Both the position numbers and the translations under genes were made by a program. Shown here piece after piece: positions 57,383 through 64,000 of a stretch of DNA of 64,000 nucleotides. A model generated the notes under the pieces. The model did not search any database, was not told the origin of the DNA, and saw only the letters and a list, made by a program, of their open reading frames with translations. Each line of letters starts with the position of its first letter. The first letter of the stretch is position 1. The DNA comes from Daphnia pulex. Lineage: Eukaryota > Arthropoda > Branchiopoda > Diplostraca > Daphniidae. Location of the stretch: the NCBI RefSeq assembly GCF_021134715.1, contig NC_060019.1:186001-250000 (forward strand). Reading direction: 5' to 3'.

Positions 57383-60300
57383 TTAAGGTTGAATGGCTGG
57401 ACAGGCATGCTGGAGTCGTTGCATTTGCGCTGCTGCTGCCTTTTGCTTGTCCAGTTGAATTCTAAGATCTTTGGGTAGATCCTCGTCAGGATGATAAAAA
57501 TCAGGTCTCTCTGCGGTGATGACGGTGTTGGTTCCGTCGCGGAAGGATAAACTGTAGAGTTTACGCTTCGTGAAGCCTCGATAGTGGCCGCCGTAGCTCT
57601 TGCCGTCCGTCCACAAGACTTCGACGGCGGCTCCCGCAAGGGGTGGGCCATCCTCTTTGCAATTGTAATTCTTGATGTCTTCCGGATAAGTATCTTGGCT
57701 GTTAGTCCCATCGTTGAAATCGACAGAATAGTACGTGACCGTCTGAGTATTGTCCGTCACATCAGCCTGTCAAATGAACCAACCAGTCGTGTTAAAGAGC
57801 TAAGCTTGCCAATAATAAAAAATAAAAACGGATAAACTCACCAGATGATATTCACCCGATTCGGGATGTTTGGCGTACACTTGCTGGCCGACAGACACAT
57901 GAACAGGAGCCTTCTTTCTGAAGGCGGATGTGGTCGATCGAGGAGTGTGGCTGGTATTGCAGCAGTTGGCGGACAACTGGTTGCCATCCTGACTAATCGT
58001 GAACCGTACACCGTTGACTAGGCCGCACAGGGGATGGAATGCCCGTCCACATTGTTTGACACAAGGAAGGCAGTTGCCAAAATGCCAGGTGACACTGTTG
58101 GGGCCGATATCGGACCGGTTGTTCCAGCAGTAGCTACAACTGAGGGACATGGACTCCCTCCAGCCCAGTGAATTGAAAACGATGGGCTCGCGATTGTACG
58201 GATCAACGAAGGAAACACCCGGGAAGCAAATTGTACACACAACGTGAGCCCAGCGGCCGTCAGTCGTCCCTTTGAGGAGTCCACCTCGCTTCTGGCAGAG
58301 GCAGCATTTGATCAATTGTCGGTCCGTCGGGGTGCGTTCGCAGCGCCGGCAGACCCATTTGTCGGTCACCGTCGACTCTGCCAGTCCGCAACACTTGGCG
58401 TGGACGCAGATGCAACACGACGAGCAGCGCAAGAGGATCGACGAGGTGATTTCATGCCGATCCGAGCCAAACAGCGCTTCCGGCAACACAACGGCAGACC
58501 ATTTCGGTGGTTGATCCGGTGATTGTAGAGGTTTCTGTGGCGTCCAGGGTCTAAGGACACTGCAGACGCAACAGTACGGCTCCTGCTGGCTGTTCAACAC
58601 GTTGAATTCACATTCATTCGTCCAGGTCCAATCCTTTTGCTTCTCCCACATGATTGTCCTGACAGATCAATAATAATCAAATGAATTGTATAAAACGAAT
58701 CAAAATTAAGTCAAATTTCTTTACAGGTTAGTGGAAACGTCTCTGGAATCGAGGCCTTTGCGCGGACTCTTTTGTTTTCTCGACCGACGTTCATCACCAC
58801 CACCCGAACTGGATGGCGGTGGCGATTGATTGTTGGTCGAGGTGATGCAGGTAAACTGTTGTCGATGGAGATCATCCGTCGTATTGCTGGCCGGATTGGC
58901 GTTTGTTCCGGGACCCGGCGGAGCACAACTCGTCACAGAAGATGACGAACTGACGCCAAACTGAGTGCCAGGAACGAGGCAGGATTTGATGTGAGAGTTG
59001 GGCGACGGTTTCTGTATTCTCGTTTTACTGAACACATCCTGAGATGCTGAAGAAGACTCTTCCATCTTGGCGGCTGGATAACAAGAAAAGGATGGACTGC
59101 ACTGGCCGACATCGTCGCCCCAGCCACTGCAATCCGCGTTCACTGGAATGCCACCACGACTGTCGTGCGACTGGTTTTTCTTGGGGATGCGGAAGCCCGG
59201 GAACAAGGCTTTCGACTTTAACGGCGAACATTTAACAACTGGAGCAGTCGAGGCTTCCACAACGCGGACGACTTGAGATCGCGGAGAAACGGGCCGTGGG
59301 GCCGACTCGGATTTGGTGCGACGCTGTTTCACGCTGGCGGAATTCGCATCCGCACTCGTCTTTGATTTGTTTCTCTTGACCGATTTCTTGGCGACAGGTT
59401 TCGGTTTGTTGTCTAATCCACCGGTTTCAGGGTCCCATTCTTCCACTTCTTCCTGCTCACTCTTCAAGTCTTCCATTCCGTCGCTTTCCATCTCGCCGGC
59501 CTTGTAATAAATCTCCTTCATCACTTCAAAGTGCTCGTCGTCGTTGAGGTCTTCCTCCACATCGACTGGACCTCCGACATTCTCTGCTTTCACTGAAATT
59601 TCTTCTGATTTGATCTCCTGATCCAGCTGTAGCTTTTGCTCAGCCAGCTGTTGTTCCTGTTCCAGTTTCTGGTGAATCAAGTGGCGTTTAGACTTTTTGT
59701 TGGTCGGCTCCACAAAACTTTCCGGCAAATCCGTGTAGTCCTTGTTCCAGAGGAGATCATCTTTCGATGGATGGGGAGCAGCTGAATGACGGCCGGGAAT
59801 TTCCGGATGCGACCCGATATCTTTACCTGTCAGTTCAAATTGAGAAAATCAATCAAATAATTCCGATTTGACAAAAATGGATGAATTTATACCTTGAACC
59901 CAGAGGTCGTATCTGTCCGGTTGGAATCGTTTGACAAATGTCTCCATGCTGATTTTGACCATGTCTGGTCGGCAGGCGCAGTGAGTGGTTCGTTTGCCGT
60001 ACTCGACCCAGCGAGGTGAGGCGAAATTCGTCGACTCGGCGCAATTGAATCCGTGGTTGAAGCCGGCGTGGTAGCCGTACGGAAAGGTGACCATAAATTC
60101 ACCGGCTTCCTGGACGATCTTGTTGAAAGGGATCGAATGGTTCTTCAACACCATCGGAGAAATGACCGACATTTTGTGCCTATCGACAGAGAATATTGGA
60201 TTTATACTTGGAACACTGGGTTAATGTGGTAAGAATAACAATTACCTCAGGTATGCTGGGCATTCCTTGTAATTGGCAGTGAAGAAATTGTTCGCTAGCC

Positions 60301-61093
60301 TTTCCAGCCTGGCTCCGTGCTCAGGAGGAACACTAGAAATCAAAAGTCTTTGAGTAAACTATTCAAAGCAACAAGAAAATCAGATGAAACTTACCAATAC
60401 CAACTCTTTGGCTCTCCAAAGTGAAGGTAGTTTATGCTGTAAAGATCCATGTCTTCCGTGTGCCAAGCAAAACAGCTCTTCCACATTCCAAAGTACAGGT
60501 ATGCAGTGTTGACTCCGTCAATGCTGATCCCATAATCTTCATTGACATAGTCCAAAATGGATCCAAGTTTATTGATATTCCTGCAATAAGAGTTGGTCAT
60601 CAAACGATTGGTGAGATAACAGAAGCAAAAGTTCTTACCACTCTTTAACGGTAGGATCTGTAAGGCTGCCTGAGACATCTGCCCCGTAAATGGGTGGGCA
60701 GTAAGCAATGTTGCGCCAATATTTACGATCAAGATCTTTGTAGTCAAAATGAGGTGGCGTGGCGTGTTTGGCACTGTTGGCCAGACGTTTAAAGTCTTTC
60801 ACTTTCATAGAGTTTTTCTGAATGTTGAAAACTTGATAGACTCCCTGCTTGCCTTGAACAACCTGGGAGATGGGCGCAGGGATGTCAATTTCACCGATAA
60901 TGTTCATATCGTAGCCATCAGCCCTGGGTTTCCACTCTGGTGGGGGGATGATTTTGGCCAGACCTGCTTTGTGCGCCCCTCTTTTCTCTATTTCAATGAT
61001 GTAACTGTTGAAATCTTTGAATTCTTCCCACGTGGGACGAAAGACTTGGATCTTGGGCCCGCCTGAACTAGTGTTGTTGGGATCGTAGTCCAT
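57383..61093 (-). CDS. Kdm4: KDM4-type lysine demethylase, JmjN-JmjC-PHD-Tudor, 1105 aa
   Basis: Seven exons: 61093-60639, 60580-60395, 60332-60246, 60179-59893, 59826-58725, 58658-57842, 57766-57383 (3318 nt). JmjN at about residues 12-55 ([18 protein letters not shown]). JmjC has iron ligands His192 and Glu194 (WHTEDMD) and His280 ([13 protein letters not shown]), with SWYCVPPEHG. A long charged linker (about 345-700) is rich in Lys/Ser and Gln/Glu. Residues about 725-960 have many Cys/His pairs of PHD and extended PHD fingers ([34 protein letters not shown]). The last exon and the end of exon 6 form a double Tudor ([31 protein letters not shown]). The predicted activity is 2-oxoglutarate- and Fe(II)-dependent removal of methyl groups from H3K9/H3K36 in the nucleus. 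This is the vertebrate KDM4A-C layout. Confidence 0.93.
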
Positions 61094-62250
61094 GGTGACT
61101 TTGTGTGTGTTGTGTTATTGTTATTGGGGTCAAATAACGAAGGCTGGCTGGGGGGAACAGCTGTCAAAACTTTTCAGTCTCTAATAAGTAACGCAATTTT
61201 AAAGAGCTTTCAAGAACCGCTGGTCTCGACATTACAAACGACAAGAGTACAACACATCGTTGCGTGTATGGTCTACGTGACCGTCAAAAGAATACGAGAG
61301 CTACTACGGAGGGTGCAGCACGCAAAATCACGAGAGACGCCATTAAGAGACTATGTAGAGGCTAGCCTGTGAAGAAGAAGCTTCATCAATTGTTCGCTAG
61401 ATGGCGTCGTTATGAATTATTTTGAAAACGTTTGAAAATATCGACCAAAATTACGTCATCCAAGTTCCAGTAACCTTACACATTTCCTGGAATTGTAATA
61501 ACTAATGTAAAGTTTTGTACTACCCTAACCTTGAAGGGAAAAGATCAGCGAAATTAAATGAAACGTTGAAAACAAGTAAAGTAGCAGACAACACTGAAGT
61601 AATAAACTGACAGATTTCGCACTTTTAAAATTGTATGGCACGTCCTTGCCACAATCAAGTTTGAAATCGAGAGATGCAATTCACAGACAGGTGTTTCCCT
61701 GTGAAACAGTTGTGGACTTGTGTGATAACTCGCACGTGGAACACGCCACGTCAACAACGAAACAACTGGGGGGGACAATGAGCCATCAATCATCTGGTGC
61801 AGCAGCAGCTTATTATAATCTTTTCATTGACTATATCTATTCTTTCTTTATACCTGTGTGTTTGTATGGGAGGTACTTATTTCCTCATCAAGGTGATACG
61901 GAAAACGTCCTTGGCCTCAAGCATTACCTGGGGGCGTTGAGTTGAACTTGAAAATAATAATCGATTTTTAACGATTTTGAAATATTTTGGCGCCAACTTT
62001 CAAATGACGATTTCTAATATCGATTTATTATTTATGATTTTTTGTGTAATAGGTATAATAATATGGAACAAACATCAGATAATTATTTAATATTAAAAAT
62101 CAGGTCTTGGACATGTAAACAATCAACATGAAAGACTGGCCATGCACAAACAAATTTTTTCCTTTTTTTTGTAAATAATTCGGCCATTTTGTAATAGGGT
62201 GAGGTAAACAACAAATGAAAAACAAATTTTGATGAGATCAAGTTTGATTT
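61094..62250. other. Intergenic between KDM4 and Dscam-like gene
   Basis: 61094-61200 is the KDM4 promoter side. Open stretches at 61103-61372 and 61631-61945 (+) have no recognisable domain or splice pattern. 61960-62250 is the AT-rich 3' flank of the Dscam-like gene. Confidence 0.5.
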
Positions 62251-64000
62251 TTAGAGACGTTGGCTGAGCGCCAAAGTTTCTTGATTGTTCCAGTCGCCGT
62301 GGTAATGCGGAGACGACGAATGGCCGCCGTGACGAGTTGGCCCGTAGTGCTGCTGCTGCTGGTTCCACGTACTCCGCGCCGGAATGATGGGAACGAATAC
62401 CGATTGCGGATTACTCGTCAATTGCTTGTTGCTCCTTCCGGCGGCGGCGGATGTTGCGCAAGGGGCGATGTAATCGTAAGTCGGCTCTTCTTCCGGCTGC
62501 TGTTGCTGCATCCGCCGGATCATGGAAGGAGGGGGTGGAGCGTAATTACTCATCTCGACCGGAAGCGAATCTTTGGATCCGTCGACGACAAACGTCTTCA
62601 TCCGGCGGCTGGAAGAGAATTGACTGGAAGAATTTTTTCCGCCGGATGACATCAAACTGGGGAAAACGGCGTAGGGGGAAACTTGATCCGCTCCGCCGTA
62701 GTCGCTCAATCCGCACGAATCCATCGGCAGCGGCGGACGCTTCTGGCAGCCGGATAAGGTGCTATTGTTGCTGTCTTCCGGCGTCTCGCCTCCATCGGCG
62801 TAGGTGCGAACGTTCATGTTGCCGGTCGGCGGCCGGGAATCCGGGCGGATGTAATCGCCACCGGATCGGTAGCGATAGCGGAGTAAAAGCGTCACGACCG
62901 TCAACAGGATGGCCAGCGACGAGACGGCCATGGGGACGGCCACCCGAGGATCGGAGAACAAGGGACCCAAACTGTCGCTGCCGGATGCCACCGATCTGCT
63001 GTGCGAATCCATCAGCGGAGGCGTCCGGATGGTGTAGTCCCTCTGGGCCGATCCGGCCGCGTTGATGGCCGTGACGCGGACGGCGTAATCGCGAGCCGGA
63101 ATCAATCCGCCGAGGAGGAACGTCTGCTGGGGTGGCGATTCCGCACCGGCGATGATCCATTCGCTGACGGAATCGGTGGCCAGCCGGAAGCGGAAGACGA
63201 ATTGCTGGATGGGACATCCGCGATCCTGCCAGTGGATCAGATCCACCGTGCAAGAAGTCGGAGTCAAAATCAAATCCGATTCGTCGTCGACGGGCAAATA
63301 TTCCGGCGGAGATCCTTTGGTTTTGGCCGCCACCAAATTGCTGGATGAACTGTTGCCCACCCGGCTGGATGAGATGAGGAGGAATTCGTATTCCGTTCCA
63401 CAATTGAGATCGCCGATGGGGACGGATCTCCAAACGGCCGGAAGAATTTTTTCCGTCCATCCGGAATCTCTGGGCCGATATTTGACGATGAAATTCTTGG
63501 GCGTCGACACTCTGGTCCGGTTGTTGATTTTATCCGCCGGATTGTTATTGCTGGACCACTGTAAAGTGATGGATGACCAGTTGGATGCGGCGAAACGGAG
63601 TTGAGGGGCCGGCGGAGGAGTGACGACAGTCAGGAGATAATCCACCTGATCCTGGCCGTGTCTGTTGCGGGCCTGGCAGGTGTAATTGCCTCCGGCAGTG
63701 TCGCTCAGCCGGCCGACCGACAGGGATCCGTTGGTGAGGACTTGAATCAATCCAGCGGCCGTTTCGTCAGATTCCGGTGGCTGATGCGGCGGAGGTGGTT
63801 GGATCCAGGGCTGCTGGATCTGCTCGCCCAGTTTCAACGGATTCAAATTGAGCCAGTCGCTGAGTTGGCGTCCGTCCTGGAACCAACTGATTTGCAAGGG
63901 CGTGTCGCCCAGGGCCGTGCACGGAAGGATCAGCCGGGAGCCGCGGGCCGCCAAGTAATCGGATCCGATGGATACGACGGAAGAGACGATTTTGTTGGTC
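62251..64000 (-). CDS. Dscam-like cell adhesion receptor, C-terminal part (partial)
   Basis: A single open exon running off the right edge, ending at TAA 62251-62253. From the N-side: the last immunoglobulin domain (LILPCTALGD, ISWFQDGRQL, GNYTCQARN), two fibronectin III domains (NFIVKYRPRDSGW; WQDRGCPIQQFVFRFR, GLIPARDYAVRVTAINAAG), a transmembrane helix (VAVPMAVSSLAILLTVVTLLL) followed by basic RYRYR, then a roughly 210-residue cytoplasmic tail with DYIRP, poly-Pro APPPPSM, YDYIAP and Gln/His-rich text. Ig-FN3-FN3-TM is the membrane-proximal order of Dscam/Dscam-L proteins, which act in neural self-avoidance and, in arthropods, haemocytes. Tyr motifs could bind SH2 adaptors (inferred). Coding is markedly more GC-rich than neighbours. 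No alternative-exon clusters are visible in the part included. Confidence 0.85.
   Translation of the reverse strand, partial: TNKIVSSVVSIGSDYLAARGSRLILPCTALGDTPLQISWFQDGRQLSDWLNLNPLKLGEQIQQPWIQPPPPHQPPESDETAAGLIQVLTNGSLSVGRLSDTAGGNYTCQARNRHGQDQVDYLLTVVTPPPAPQLRFAASNWSSITLQWSSNNNPADKINNRTRVSTPKNFIVKYRPRDSGWTEKILPAVWRSVPIGDLNCGTEYEFLLISSSRVGNSSSSNLVAAKTKGSPPEYLPVDDESDLILTPTSCTVDLIHWQDRGCPIQQFVFRFRLATDSVSEWIIAGAESPPQQTFLLGGLIPARDYAVRVTAINAAGSAQRDYTIRTPPLMDSHSRSVASGSDSLGPLFSDPRVAVPMAVSSLAILLTVVTLLLRYRYRSGGDYIRPDSRPPTGNMNVRTYADGGETPEDSNNSTLSGCQKRPPLPMDSCGLSDYGGADQVSPYAVFPSLMSSGGKNSSSQFSSSRRMKTFVVDGSKDSLPVEMSNYAPPPPSMIRRMQQQQPEEEPTYDYIAPCATSAAAGRSNKQLTSNPQSVFVPIIPARSTWNQQQQHYGPTRHGGHSSSPHYHGDWNNQETLALSQRL

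Noticed and set aside
62260-63604. Long plus-strand and alternative minus-strand frames across the Dscam-like exon
   Set aside because: Shadows of the GC-rich coding exon; Arg/Ser-rich with no domains and no splice context.

Overview
The window looks like nuclear DNA of a branchiopod crustacean, most likely a Daphnia. Introns are mostly 50-80 bp with GT-AG (some GC-AG) borders. A C1q gene joined to a fibrinogen-like Cys module, a Dscam-like gene and a local family of IRE1-type kinases are all typical of that group. The species cannot be fixed from the sequence alone. Gene models were built by hand from splice signals and reading phase; every complete multi-exon model below closes to a whole number of codons.

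Region 1 (1-17,850) is accessory and repeat-rich. It holds a single-domain IRE1-like kinase (1617-2730, -), a secreted C1q protein (5008-6437, -), tRNA-Ser(GCU), the 3' part of a two-CUB gene (9344-10549, +), a small nucleoplasmin-like gene (11217-11653, +) and a single-exon secretory ankyrin protein of 835 aa (14488-16995, -). Between them lie duplicated blocks and relics of the kinase and C1q loci. Region 2 (about 17,857-29,100) is an inverted duplication with arms of about 4.4 kb around a 2.5 kb centre. The outer part of each arm carries fragments resembling a semaphorin exon and the endostatin exon of a gene lying further right.

Region 3 (30,500-49,300) is the most unusual. Two large genes each encode three IRE1-like kinase domains in tandem (852 and 869 aa). 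They flank a single-domain kinase (288 aa) and, on the other strand, an 18-exon gene whose predicted 1147-aa product runs signal peptide - Sema - PSI - collagen triple helix - multiplexin trimerisation region - endostatin. In both triple kinases the first two domains have lost the DFG metal-binding motif and the third keeps it, giving a pseudokinase-pseudokinase-kinase layout. Each kinase domain is one three-exon cassette with phase-0 outer borders, which explains in-frame multiplication. A 1.1-kb hAT-like element with a perfect 8-bp target duplication sits in one kinase intron.

Region 4 (52,470-64,000) is ordinary conserved gene space: a steroid 5-alpha-reductase gene convergent with acylaminoacyl-peptidase, a KDM4-type histone demethylase with JmjN, JmjC, PHD-type zinc fingers and Tudor, and the 3' end of a Dscam-like receptor running off the right edge.

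Together: the kinases form one expanding family of probable stress or immune signalling proteins (inferred from IRE1/RNase L resemblance; none keeps a KEN ribonuclease domain). The Sema-collagen-endostatin product would be a secreted, probably trimeric matrix guidance cue (inferred). The C1q, CUB and ankyrin products are extracellular or secretory. The right-hand genes are housekeeping or chromatin functions.
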